A stretch of 64,000 nucleotides of DNA. Origin: Aliishimia sp039978895. GTDB lineage: Bacteria; Pseudomonadota; Alphaproteobacteria; Rhodobacterales; Rhodobacteraceae. A program made the translations under genes and the position numbers. The notes under the pieces are model-generated. The model saw only the letters and a list, made by a program, of their open reading frames with translations, did not search any database and was not told where the DNA came from. Location: contig JBDWAL010000064.1 of the NCBI GenBank assembly GCA_039978895.1, forward strand, positions 25,624-89,623, in the 5' to 3' direction. Shown one piece after another: positions 33,952 through 42,531 of the stretch (within the stretch, counting starts at the first letter, position 1; each line of letters starts with the position of its first letter).

Positions 33952-34395
33952 ATGAAAAAACTCGTATCGGCAACGATTGGAATGTGTCTCTTTGTGGCAC
34001 CTGCATTCGCAGACGGCCATGCAACAGGGGATGCAGAGGCAGGCGAAGCCGTCTTCAAAAAGTGTAAGTCTTGCCATGCAATTGTAGACGCGGACGACAA
34101 CACCATCGTAAAAGGCGGACGTACAGGTCCGAACCTTTTCGGTGTTTTTGAACGCACCGCAGGATCAGTTGACGGGTTCAAATATGGCGACTCCATCGTC
34201 GAAGCCGGTGCCGCTGGTCTGGCCTGGAACGAGGCTGATTTCGTCGCCTACGTAGAAGATCCAAGAGGCTTCCTGCGCACCTACCTTGATGACAAGAAAG
34301 CCAAGTCCAAAATGGCGTTCAAATTGTCCAAGGAGGACGACCGCGCAAATGTTTGGGCTTACCTCGTCTCTGTCGGAGCCGCAGCCAGCAACTAA
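33952..34395 (+). CDS. cycA: Cytochrome c2 type soluble c-cytochrome
   Basis: A 147-residue exported class I cytochrome c. A signal peptide (MKKLVSATIGMCLFVAPAFA) precedes the heme motif CKSCH, and the axial Met is in KSKMAF. The RTGPNLFGV block is typical of cytochrome c2. As pufC is absent, this is the likely electron donor to the reaction centre. AGGAGAA precedes the ATG at 33952; the gene shares a PpsR-controlled gap with bchG and ends in a strong terminator. Confidence 0.88.
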   Translation: MKKLVSATIGMCLFVAPAFADGHATGDAEAGEAVFKKCKSCHAIVDADDNTIVKGGRTGPNLFGVFERTAGSVDGFKYGDSIVEAGAAGLAWNEADFVAYVEDPRGFLRTYLDDKKAKSKMAFKLSKEDDRANVWAYLVSVGAAASN

Positions 34396-34417
34396 GTTCA
34401 GAACGCTGTAAGAGTTT

Positions 34418-34449
34418 GAAAAGGCCTGTGCTTCGGTGCAGGCCTTTTC
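34418..34449. terminator. Bidirectional terminator after cycA
   Basis: GAAAAGGCCTG ... CAGGCCTTTTC, 11 perfect base pairs with a short TTCG-containing apex and A/T tails on both sides. It ends cycA and could also serve the minus strand. Confidence 0.9.
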
Positions 34450-34758
34450 GTTTGGGCCTAGTGTTCGCACCGAGTGTGATCTTACGACCCCGTTTGAAAT
34501 TAAGGGGCCGTTTGTGAACCCAAACACGCCGAGAGGGCGTTGCAAACAAAGTCTGGTTCGAAGCCAGATGTCGAATTTTGAAAGAAGGTCCGAGGGTAGC
34601 TGTGAACCCTGATTGACCGACGTTGCTGTCGGCACCAATGTCCGCTTTCTTTTAGCTTCCCTTTCAAAGGATTAAGGGCATCAGAATTAACCGACGCCCT
34701 CTGGACAATATTTGATACTTTGGTGCGCGAGCTTCAGCGTATTCTTCGCTGCATAAAG
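34450..34758. other. Intergenic stretch between cycA and the VPLPA-sorted protein gene
   Basis: About 300 bases with no convincing gene, RNA or repeat. A short stem (AGTCTGGTTCGAAGCCAGA near 34549) is visible. It looks like non-coding island sequence next to an accessory gene. Confidence 0.4.
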
Positions 34759-35541
34759 TTACGCTACGCGTTTTTTCCGGCGCTTAAGCCCAGCAATACC
34801 AGCAACGCCTGACAAAAGAAGGAGACCGCCTGCGGGCAGTGGAACAGCGGAAGGTTGTACACCCCCACCTGTTGCTGAAAAGTCGATCAGTGCAACTTGT
34901 GAAACTGTCCCAGAAATCGTACCGCAATCAGTACTACCATAGCCGACTACATCTGATGCTCCTGATCCTGCGAAGGGGTTGGCTGGAATGGTGAAAAGCC
35001 CCAACACTTCCGTACAAAATCCAAAACCCAAATTAACACTGCTTGCGCCGCTGAACAGATTGCTTCCACTAAAGACAATCCAAGACCGTCTTTCTGGGCT
35101 CGTCACATCTATAGGCGTACTGAGGCCGATCGAACGTGTGTAGGTAGTTTGAGCGCCATCATATTGGGTTAATTCGATCAAAGTATCTTCAGTTCCAAGG
35201 AGAAACGAACCGTTTGTGCCAAGAGTGCTAACACCACTCGACGATGGTGACTGAAGGTAGTAATCCCCACTGGTGCGTGTCGTCCCCACCAAGTTCAGAG
35301 ACGTATCCGCATAAGTTTTCTGAGTGGCTCCATTTGAGCTGTAGTCAAATACAGCCCCATTGTCCGCTGTTGTCGTGAATGCAAAACCTTCAATCGTTTT
35401 GGCGGTGGTATCTAGTGTAAATGCACCGACTATCGAGGCTGAATTAACCGTCTCATTAACCTCATATGAAATTGTAGCAGCGGTCGCCATGCTCGCACTG
35501 GCCGCCATCATAACGGTCGTTAAAAGTACTTTTTTGATCAC
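34759..35541 (-). CDS. Exported protein with VPLPA-CTERM sorting signal
   Basis: A 260-residue protein with an N-terminal signal peptide (MIKKVLLTTVMMAASASMATA), a Ser/Thr/Gly-rich beta-type middle region, and a C-terminal sorting tail: VPLPAGGLLLLSGVAGIAGL followed by a Lys/Arg cluster. This is the VPLPA variant of PEP-CTERM signals, recognised by exosortase-type enzymes in Rhodobacterales. It is probably cell-surface or matrix associated; the specific role is unknown. It is not a photosynthesis gene and sits alone in a roughly 1.6-kb island between cycA and hemC. Confidence 0.85.
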   Translation of the reverse strand: MIKKVLLTTVMMAASASMATAATISYEVNETVNSASIVGAFTLDTTAKTIEGFAFTTTADNGAVFDYSSNGATQKTYADTSLNLVGTTRTSGDYYLQSPSSSGVSTLGTNGSFLLGTEDTLIELTQYDGAQTTYTRSIGLSTPIDVTSPERRSWIVFSGSNLFSGASSVNLGFGFCTEVLGLFTIPANPFAGSGASDVVGYGSTDCGTISGTVSQVALIDFSATGGGVQPSAVPLPAGGLLLLSGVAGIAGLKRRKKRVA

Positions 35542-35988
35542 GAATTATCCTGACTAATCGGTTGGTTATCTATAATTTCGTCGAAAGTACCATGAAACCA
35601 CTCTATGGCAAACAAAATGTTCGACATACGCCTCGGGAACCGAACCAACCATTTAGTGGCCGAATAGTCGGCCTGCAAATTAACATTAGCCTTGAGAGCA
35701 ATCAAAATACGGTCGTTGGTGTAAGTACAGAAAAGGTTCATTATGTCCGCTGAACCGCCATTGATCACAAGGCGCGACACTCCTCTGGACCTTGGTGTCT
35801 ACTGAGCGTTAAGCGTTGTTCTTGCCGCACCACTTTCGAACCCCGAGCGATGGTCCTGCTTTGCGCAATCGGTGACATTTCTGAATGGGTGTAACACACA
35901 CAGCGACACGACATCCCGAGACTGAGTGCGAAGGGTAGTGTGTTCAGTGCCTAAGCCATACATAGGAACAATCTGATGACGCAAGAGT
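35542..35988. other. Intergenic region upstream of hemC
   Basis: Roughly 450 bases without a recognisable gene. Short frames on both strands have no family features. It contains the promoter side of the VPLPA protein gene and ends at a PpsR box at 35989. Confidence 0.4.
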
Positions 35989-36006
35989 TGTAAAGGAAAG
36001 TTTACA
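35989..36006. promoter_or_regulatory. PpsR box upstream of hemC
   Basis: TGTAAAGGAAAGTTTACA fits TGT-N12-ACA exactly and is largely palindromic. It ends 17 bases before the hemC ATG. Confidence 0.82.
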
Positions 36007-36023
36007 CCTCTAGACATGAGAGT

Positions 36024-36974
36024 ATGACCTTTGAACGCCCAACACCGAGCAAGCCATTTAACATTGGCACCCGTGGATCGCCGCTGGCCCTCGCGCAGGC
36101 CTATGAAACCCGCACCCGGCTGAGCGCTGCTTTTGATTTGCCGCATGACGCCTTTGCCATTCAGGTCATCACAACGACCGGGGACCGCATCATTGATCGC
36201 CCCCTAAAAGAGATTGGCGGCAAAGGGTTGTTCACCCGCGAAATCGAGGAGGCCATGCTGGCCGGTTCCATCGACATTGCCGTGCACTCGATGAAGGACA
36301 TGCCAACATTGCAGCCCGAAGGGTTGTTGCTCGATACGTATTTGCCACGCGAAGATGTACGCGATGCGTTCATATCGCTGAACACGCCCACACTTGCAGA
36401 GCTGCCAAAAGGCCGGGTTGTCGGGACCTCTAGCCTGCGCCGTCAAGCGCAGCTGCGTCTGCGTCGTCCTGATTTGAAGGTTGTCGAGTTTCGGGGCAAC
36501 CTGCAAACGCGGCTGAAAAAGCTAGGGGACAAGGTCGCCGATGCCACGTTCCTTGCGATGGCGGGCCTGAAACGTCTGAAGATGGACGACGTGCCCCGCA
36601 CCGCGATTGAACCCGAGGACATGCTGCCCGCTGTGGCCCAAGGCGCGATTGGCATTGAACGGCGCACCGATGATATGCGCGCCGCCGAAATGCTGGCCGC
36701 GATCCATGATGACCCAACCGGTCACCGTCTGAATGCGGAACGCGCCTTTCTGGCGGCCTTGGACGGGTCATGTGAAACGCCAATCGCCGGGCTTGCCCTG
36801 TTGGAGGGCGGATCGCTGCGATTGCGCGGCGAGGTTTTGCGCCCCGATGGGTCAGAGGCCATTGGCGATGACATGACGGTGCTGATCGAAGACGGTCCCG
36901 CTGCTGGCCAAGCGATGGCGGCGAAACTGCTGGAAACCGCAGGGGACGGGTTCTTTGACTGGCGCACAGTCTAA
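36024..36974 (+). CDS. hemC: Hydroxymethylbilane synthase (porphobilinogen deaminase)
   Basis: A 316-residue HemC. It has the GTRGSPLALAQA start, the GGKGLFTREIEEAML block and the dipyrromethane-cofactor Cys in LDGSCETPIAGLA. It makes the linear tetrapyrrole for both heme and bacteriochlorophyll. A PpsR box lies just upstream, so this copy is probably dedicated to phototrophy. It overlaps bciA by 20 bases. Confidence 0.96.
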   Translation: MTFERPTPSKPFNIGTRGSPLALAQAYETRTRLSAAFDLPHDAFAIQVITTTGDRIIDRPLKEIGGKGLFTREIEEAMLAGSIDIAVHSMKDMPTLQPEGLLLDTYLPREDVRDAFISLNTPTLAELPKGRVVGTSSLRRQAQLRLRRPDLKVVEFRGNLQTRLKKLGDKVADATFLAMAGLKRLKMDDVPRTAIEPEDMLPAVAQGAIGIERRTDDMRAAEMLAAIHDDPTGHRLNAERAFLAALDGSCETPIAGLALLEGGSLRLRGEVLRPDGSEAIGDDMTVLIEDGPAAGQAMAAKLLETAGDGFFDWRTV

Positions 36975-37902
36975 ACGCGTTCTGGTCTTTGGGGCGTCCG
37001 GCACGGCTGGGCAAGGTGCTGTTCGTGCGTTGATCGCAGCCGGGCACAGCGTGACATGTGTCCTGCGCGCGCCGGCGAACTTGCCTAGCGGAGCCGACGA
37101 AATCCTTGCGGATGTTACACAGCCTTTGCAGATACCCGGCACGTTTGACGTGGTTGTTTCTTGCCTCGCTTCACGGTCTGGCCGCGCGCAGGACGCATGG
37201 GCAATTGATCACGCCGCTCAGATGAACGTTCTGACATGGGCCAAAGCGGCAAACGTCCACCAGTTCATCCTGCTGTCCGCGATCTGTGTGCAAAAGCCAA
37301 AATTGCCCTTCCAACACGCGAAACTGGCGTTTGAGGAGGCGCTGATGGCCTCGGGACTAGCCTATTCCATTGTGCGCCCCACAGCATTCTTCAAATCACT
37401 GTCCGGACAGTTGGACCGGGTGCGCGCGGGCAAGCCGTTTTTGGTCTTTGGCGATGGCCGTCTGACGGCCTGCCAGCCGATTAGTGATGATGATTTAGGC
37501 CGCTTTATTGCCGGGTGCATCGATGATCCGGCGCGGTACAATCAGATCTTGCCGATTGGTGGGCCTGGACCTGCGATCACCCCAATGGATCAGGCCGCCA
37601 CATTGTTTGCGGCTGTGGGTCAACCGATGAACGTGCGGCGCGTGCCGGTGGTTTTGTTCCGGGTTATCCAGCGTGTGTTGCAGGTGGTGGGATGGGTGAT
37701 CCCCAAGGCAGCCCAAAAAGCAGAGCTTGCTCAGATCGGGCATTATTATGCGACCGAGTCGATGCTGGTTCTGAATCCCGACACAGGGCAGTATGACGCC
37801 GCTGCAACCCCGTCGACCGGGGCTGAAACACTGGCCCAACATTACGCCAAATTGATCGCCCAAAACACGTCTGATGCGCGGGGCGATCACGCCGTTTTCT
37901 AA
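36955..37902 (+). CDS. bciA: Divinyl (proto)chlorophyllide 8-vinyl reductase BciA
   Basis: A 315-residue NmrA/SDR-type NADPH oxidoreductase with VLVFGASGTAGQGAVRAL at the N-terminus, an LSAICVQKPKLPFQHAKLAFE block and RPTAFFKSL. These match BciA, the 8-vinyl reductase of the chlorophyll pathway. The start is a TTG at 36955 inside hemC, since no ATG precedes the nucleotide-binding fold. It is convergent with hemA, with 9 bases between stops. Other SDR epimerases are a minor alternative. Confidence 0.88.
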   Translation: MTGAQSKRVLVFGASGTAGQGAVRALIAAGHSVTCVLRAPANLPSGADEILADVTQPLQIPGTFDVVVSCLASRSGRAQDAWAIDHAAQMNVLTWAKAANVHQFILLSAICVQKPKLPFQHAKLAFEEALMASGLAYSIVRPTAFFKSLSGQLDRVRAGKPFLVFGDGRLTACQPISDDDLGRFIAGCIDDPARYNQILPIGGPGPAITPMDQAATLFAAVGQPMNVRRVPVVLFRVIQRVLQVVGWVIPKAAQKAELAQIGHYYATESMLVLNPDTGQYDAAATPSTGAETLAQHYAKLIAQNTSDARGDHAVF

Positions 37903-37911
37903 GTGGCCTTC

Positions 37912-39126
37912 TTAGGCGACCGCATGTGCGATGGCGCATTGCTTCCACAAGGACGTCAGAGCCGCGACCAGATGCGCAATATCAGCGTCCGAATGCAGCG
38001 GTGACGGCGTAAAGCGCAGACGTTCGGTGCCTTTTGGCACGGTGGGATAGTTGATGGGTTGCACGTAAATGCCCCACTCATCCATCAGATAATCGGCCAG
38101 CATCTTGGTCTTAACCGGGTCTTTGATCATCACCGGAACGATGTGGCTGTCATTCATCAAATGAGGAATGCCCGCACGATCCAGCCCGGCACGCAGTTTC
38201 GCGACTTGGGTGCGTTGCTGCATCCGTTCGGTGTCGGACTCTTTGAGGTGTCGGATCGACACCCGTGCAGCAGCTGCTACAGCAGGTGGCAATGCGGTGG
38301 TAAAAATGAACCCAGAGGCAAAGCTGCGGATAAAGTCACACAAAGCCGCAGACCCGGTGATAAACCCGCCAACCACGCCGTAGGCCTTGCCCAGCGTGCC
38401 TTCCAGCAGCGTGATCCGATCCATCAGCCCTTCTTGTTCGGCGACACCACCGCCGCGCGGACCATATAGTCCAACAGCGTGCACTTCGTCCAAATAGGTC
38501 ATGGCGCCATATTTTTCGGCCACTTCGACGATTTGACGGATTGGCGCGATATCACCATCCATGGAATAGACACTTTCAAACGCGACGATCTTGGGGGCAT
38601 TGGCGGGCAGGGCGGCCAATTTGGCTTCAAGGTCGGCCACATCGTTGTGCTTCCAGATCACTTTTTGCGCGCGCGAATGGCGGATGCCCTCGATCATCGA
38701 CGCATGGTTGCCTGCGTCGCTCAGGATGATGCAATCCTTCAGACGAGACCCCAGCGTCGACAGTGCGGCCCAATTCGACACATAGCCAGAGGTGAACAGC
38801 AACGCGGCCTCTTTGTTGTGCAGGTCCGCCAGTTCACGCTCTAGCAACAAGTGATCGTGGTTGGTGCCCGAGATGTTGCGCGTCCCACCTGCGCCAGTGC
38901 CAGTGCGTTGCACCGCTTCGCACATCGCGTCAATCACCAGCGGGTTTTGTCCCATGCCGAGATAGTCGTTCGAACACCAGACCGTCACATCACGCACATC
39001 GCCTTCATGGTGATTGGCTGCGTGGGGAAACTTGCCGCATTTGCGTTCCAGCTCGGCGAAGTAGCGGTAATTGCCTTCGTCTTTCAACGCATCAAGCTGG
39101 GTTTGGAAAAGTGCATCAAAGTTCAT
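37912..39126 (-). CDS. hemA: 5-Aminolevulinate synthase
   Basis: A 404-residue PLP enzyme of the alpha-oxoamine synthase family. It begins MNFDALFQTQLDALKDEGNY and shows TYLDEVHAVGLYG and the PLP Lys in EGTLGKAYGVVGG. It condenses glycine and succinyl-CoA, the entry to tetrapyrroles in alphaproteobacteria. Start at 39126 chosen on the family N-terminus; it overlaps puhE by 11 bases and is last in the bchF-hemA operon. Confidence 0.97.
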   Translation of the reverse strand: MNFDALFQTQLDALKDEGNYRYFAELERKCGKFPHAANHHEGDVRDVTVWCSNDYLGMGQNPLVIDAMCEAVQRTGTGAGGTRNISGTNHDHLLLERELADLHNKEAALLFTSGYVSNWAALSTLGSRLKDCIILSDAGNHASMIEGIRHSRAQKVIWKHNDVADLEAKLAALPANAPKIVAFESVYSMDGDIAPIRQIVEVAEKYGAMTYLDEVHAVGLYGPRGGGVAEQEGLMDRITLLEGTLGKAYGVVGGFITGSAALCDFIRSFASGFIFTTALPPAVAAAARVSIRHLKESDTERMQQRTQVAKLRAGLDRAGIPHLMNDSHIVPVMIKDPVKTKMLADYLMDEWGIYVQPINYPTVPKGTERLRFTPSPLHSDADIAHLVAALTSLWKQCAIAHAVA

Positions 39127-39922
39127 GGGACTGTCCTGTCTTAGGGGTCGAGGGCAGCGCGGGAAGCATCCAGCGCCAAAGTTTCGCATCTGGCAATGGG
39201 ATCACCATCAACCAGTGTTCAAAGGTTGCCAAAGTGCTCAGCGCCAACAGAAGGGCAAAACCCACCTGCGTCGGAGCCGTTTCGGCGGAATATAAGCGCT
39301 CAGCGAAGCACGCGGTCGCAAAGCTGAGGAACGTAACACCCAGCACAAAGGCAACCGTGACGTTGCCTTGGCGGAAGTAACTTTTCAGGTGCCCCAGTGG
39401 TTTGGGGACGAATTCTGTGTTGATACGCGGCACACCAAAGAACAGGTTCAACTTGGCAGAAATCCGCGCCACGAACAGGATCAGATAGGTCCAGAATCCG
39501 ATGGAATTAGCGGAGTTTGCCGTCGTCACGGTGACAATCAGCAACCCGCACAACAACAGAATTTCGTGGTAAGACACGGTGTGCCACGCGCGCACAAACC
39601 GCGCCCAGCCTTGCAAGCCTTCGGGGCAGGGGCGGCGTTCCGGTCCGGTGATGATGCCCGACAAAAACGCCAGTTCGATCCAGCCCCACACCAAAAGCAC
39701 CGAGAAAAACGCGACATAGGCGTTTACCACGCTAAAATCGGTGCCAGAGATGATCAAGCCCGCGACCCCAAGTGCTAGGAACGGCACGCCCAAAACAGTC
39801 GCCGCACGATGTGCAGCCCCGCCCGAGCGATCCGCGCGCCGCACCACCAGCAATATGATCCCGGTGAAGAACCACCAGGAAAATAACGCCAGCAGGGCAG
39901 CTATCGAAGGCAATGCAAGCAT
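39116..39922 (-). CDS. puhE: Photosynthetic complex assembly protein PuhE
   Basis: A 268-residue membrane protein with about seven helices, matching the PuhE/DUF3623 family. The signature AWHTVSYHEILLLCGLL and the FGVPRINTEFVPKPLGHLKSYF block are typical. PuhE affects reaction-centre and bacteriochlorophyll assembly. Its start and the acsF stop share one base. Confidence 0.93.
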   Translation of the reverse strand: MLALPSIAALLALFSWWFFTGIILLVVRRADRSGGAAHRAATVLGVPFLALGVAGLIISGTDFSVVNAYVAFFSVLLVWGWIELAFLSGIITGPERRPCPEGLQGWARFVRAWHTVSYHEILLLCGLLIVTVTTANSANSIGFWTYLILFVARISAKLNLFFGVPRINTEFVPKPLGHLKSYFRQGNVTVAFVLGVTFLSFATACFAERLYSAETAPTQVGFALLLALSTLATFEHWLMVIPLPDAKLWRWMLPALPSTPKTGQSHEL

Positions 39923-41049
39923 CAGTAGGCAGGCTCCATCCGAGTGTCTTGTGATACTTTGTGTTTGTGGGCGGGGATCGTGAAGATCGACACGAACGCG
40001 ACGGCCGCTTTGGCCATGCCCGCAACACGCGACACCGTGCCCACCACACCGCCGCGCTTTTTAGCTTCGGCAATCTGGCGCGACGCAGCTTCCATCCGGT
40101 CCAGATTTGGACGCCAGCGCGGGTGATCAATGTCCAGCGTTATCGGAAAGACCTGCTTGGAAATCTCGGACGTTTTGCGGAACACTTCCTGCCCGTACCA
40201 CGTCACATCAACCCCGAGCGCATCATGGAACACAGGGCGCTGATGATCGCGCACCCACATGGTCGAATATACGGCCGTCAAAAAGAACTTGATCCAAAGC
40301 TTGTTGGTGAAACTCTCTGTCAGCTTGGGGTCGGTCTTCATCAGCAATGCGAACGCCTCGCCGTGCGCGAATTCATCATTGCACCACTCGCGGAACCACT
40401 TGAAGATCGGGTGGAACCGCAATTCGGGGTTCTGCTCCAGATGGCGATAGATCGTGATATAGCGCGCATAACCGATCTTTTCGCTGAGATAGGTCGCGTA
40501 ATAGATGAACTTAGGCCGGAAATAGGTGTATTTTTTCTGCTGGGTCAGAAATCCAAGGTTCACCCGAATTCCAGCTTCGCGCAGGGCGTCATTGATAAAG
40601 CCTGCATGGCGTGCCTCGTCGCGCGCCATCAGTTGGAACAGCGTTGTGATATCTTCGTTGGACCCGCGGCGCTTCATCTCTTTGTAGAGCACACAGCCTG
40701 AAAATTCCGCCGTGCAGGACGAGATAAGGAAATCGATGAACTCAGCCTTCAGCGCGGGTTCCATCCCGTCCCAATCGACCTCATCCCAATCGGCATTCTT
40801 TTTGAAATGCCCCTTGTTGGGGTCGGCCTTCATCTGCGCGATCAGCTTGTCCCAATCGGCCCGGACGGGAGTGACATCAATCGCGTCCATCTCATCGAAA
40901 TCGGTGGTGTAAAAGCGCGGCGTCAGCAACGTGTTTTGCATCGCAACTTCGGTGGCCTTTTCGGACGTCATCGGCCCATCAAGCGCGTCTTGTGCCGCAA
41001 TCGCATCCTCAGCCGTTTCGGCAAATGCGGAATGTGTGGGGGCGTTCAT
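39922..41049 (-). CDS. acsF: Aerobic Mg-protoporphyrin IX monomethyl ester cyclase
   Basis: A 375-residue diiron oxygenase. The ferritin-like metal motifs are EFSGCVLYKEMKRR, MARDEARHAGF and CNDEFAHGEAF. It closes ring E of bacteriochlorophyll using O2. The anaerobic BchE is absent from the window, so pigment synthesis here depends on oxygen. It overlaps bciE by 4 bases and is coupled to puhE. Confidence 0.97.
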   Translation of the reverse strand: MNAPTHSAFAETAEDAIAAQDALDGPMTSEKATEVAMQNTLLTPRFYTTDFDEMDAIDVTPVRADWDKLIAQMKADPNKGHFKKNADWDEVDWDGMEPALKAEFIDFLISSCTAEFSGCVLYKEMKRRGSNEDITTLFQLMARDEARHAGFINDALREAGIRVNLGFLTQQKKYTYFRPKFIYYATYLSEKIGYARYITIYRHLEQNPELRFHPIFKWFREWCNDEFAHGEAFALLMKTDPKLTESFTNKLWIKFFLTAVYSTMWVRDHQRPVFHDALGVDVTWYGQEVFRKTSEISKQVFPITLDIDHPRWRPNLDRMEAASRQIAEAKKRGGVVGTVSRVAGMAKAAVAFVSIFTIPAHKHKVSQDTRMEPAY

Positions 41050-41342
41050 GTCAACACCTCTTCCGAGAACGAAAACTCACACAGTTCCATGAACTCAAAG
41101 TCGCCCGTGGCACGGGTCCAAAGCTGTTCCAGCTTGGAGGCACGGGTGATCGTGGCGGTGCGGTCCTCAATTACCACTTCGCCGTAGGGGGCCATAATTT
41201 CGGCCCCGTGTACCTGCACGCTGTCACCGGGATGCACGACGGCACCGTTGTTGAATTTCACATGCGCGGACAGCTCCTCGAAGCGGTGCGATATCGTCAC
41301 CGTGCAGGGGGCGGTTTCTTTTGATCTTGTCAGAAGTCCCAT
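41046..41342 (-). CDS. bciE: BciE-type auxiliary subunit of the aerobic cyclase
   Basis: A 98-residue soluble protein without helices spanning the membrane, reading GLLTRSKETAPCTVTISHRF at the start. A small protein directly upstream of acsF in the puhC-acsF gap of alphaproteobacterial clusters is BciE, required for the AcsF cyclase. Identification rests on position, size and overall character rather than on a diagnostic motif. Confidence 0.75.
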   Translation of the reverse strand: MGLLTRSKETAPCTVTISHRFEELSAHVKFNNGAVVHPGDSVQVHGAEIMAPYGEVVIEDRTATITRASKLEQLWTRATGDFEFMELCEFSFSEEVLT

Positions 41343-41369
41343 TGGTTAAGTCCCTTTGGCTATAGTGGT

Positions 41370-41846
41370 TCAGTCGATCAGCTTGGCGAAAGCTGCGACG
41401 TTGTCTTGGCCATATCCGATCAGTTCGATCTTCCAGCCGGTGGTATCGTCAATCACGGCCACATGGCCGTTGGCGCGTTTCACAAGGCGCACAGGCGCGT
41501 CCGAAGGCACGTCTTGTACCAGTCGTTCGCGGTTCACAGACAGCCAGATCACGTCAATGAACCCGGCTTTGTGGTCATTGGAATGCGCCAGCTTGGATCC
41601 GTCAGCACCCAGAACTTGCACACCATCGCTGCGGTTGCCGATTAGCGTTATGGCAACCTCGGATACGATGTCACTGTGGGGGGCAACGGCGATCACCGGG
41701 CGGTCGGTCAGGCGGGCGTAACCCACCAGTGCGATCGCACCCAACATCAGCGCGAACATGGCTTTGACCAGCACGGTCGGTACCATGTCGCGGTCGCGGT
41801 GCTTCATCTGAGTGGCGAGAGAGTTTGTCGTCTGCATCTTAATCAC
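41370..41846 (-). CDS. puhC: Photosynthetic complex assembly protein PuhC
   Basis: A 158-residue protein with one N-terminal membrane helix (about residues 22-46, LVKAMFALMLGAIALVGYA) and a periplasmic domain with GFIDVIWLSVNRERL. PuhC aids LH1/reaction-centre core assembly. Its start overlaps the puhB stop by 4 bases; an alternative ATG lies 9 bases further in. Confidence 0.93.
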   Translation of the reverse strand: MIKMQTTNSLATQMKHRDRDMVPTVLVKAMFALMLGAIALVGYARLTDRPVIAVAPHSDIVSEVAITLIGNRSDGVQVLGADGSKLAHSNDHKAGFIDVIWLSVNRERLVQDVPSDAPVRLVKRANGHVAVIDDTTGWKIELIGYGQDNVAAFAKLID

Positions 41847-42475
41847 TCCGCTGGAACGCCGTTAGGCATGGACACCGGCGCGATTTGCGGCGTGGACACC
41901 CGTGTTTCCGCCGCATCCGCAAAGATCGCAGCGACGCGGGCAGCATCGGGAATTGCACGGAACGAAGGCTGCGTGCGGCGCATGGTCCAAGGGCGCACAT
42001 GGGGCCATGTCATCAAATAGGATAAACGTGTATCGCCCATCAGCTCAAACGTGATGGTGCCCAAACCGGACGGGCGTACGGCAGCATTGGCGTTGGCAAT
42101 GCACACATAAGGCAGGTTCAACGTCATCGTCAGCGCGGCACCAATGCGCATGCAAGCGCGCTTGTTAGTAAGGGTATAAACCGTGCTGCGCGCTTGGACA
42201 GTAGCCACGCCAATCACGATCATTGCGACCAGTGCTCCGGCGACCAGAAACGGCAGGCCTTGTGCCATGGCGGCTGTCAGGGACACCTCACCCGTGGCAA
42301 TAACAACGCGCGCCATTGCCAGCAGGGCAAAATACCCAAGGATCCAGTTCAGCGCCCATGCGTCCTTAGCCAAACGCAACGGATTGGGCGCGCCTTGCCA
42401 CAGAATATGCTCGTCCGCCGGCAAGGCTTCGGGCAATCCGCGGACCGGTTCAAACTTGAAGTCATCATGATGCAT
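41843..42475 (-). CDS. puhB: Photosynthetic complex assembly protein PuhB
   Basis: A membrane protein of about 210 residues with a PH-like domain. It begins MHHDDFKFEPVRGLPEALPA, then HILWQGAPNPLRLA, helices near residues 45-105, and a TVYTLTNKRACMRIG strand block. PuhB assists reaction-centre assembly. The start at 42475 is preferred on the family N-terminus; an ATG at 42499 would add eight residues. Confidence 0.93.
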   Translation of the reverse strand: MHHDDFKFEPVRGLPEALPADEHILWQGAPNPLRLAKDAWALNWILGYFALLAMARVVIATGEVSLTAAMAQGLPFLVAGALVAMIVIGVATVQARSTVYTLTNKRACMRIGAALTMTLNLPYVCIANANAAVRPSGLGTITFELMGDTRLSYLMTWPHVRPWTMRRTQPSFRAIPDAARVAAIFADAAETRVSTPQIAPVSMPNGVPAE

Positions 42476-42531
42476 TGTTGTCGTCCCTTTTGTCGTCACC
42501 GGGCCTTGGCTGAGACCCGGTGGTCCTATGT

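Noticed and set aside
35799..36146. A 115-codon minus-strand frame across the hemC start.
   Set aside because: It overlaps the hemC coding start and the PpsR box on the opposite strand and has no family features.
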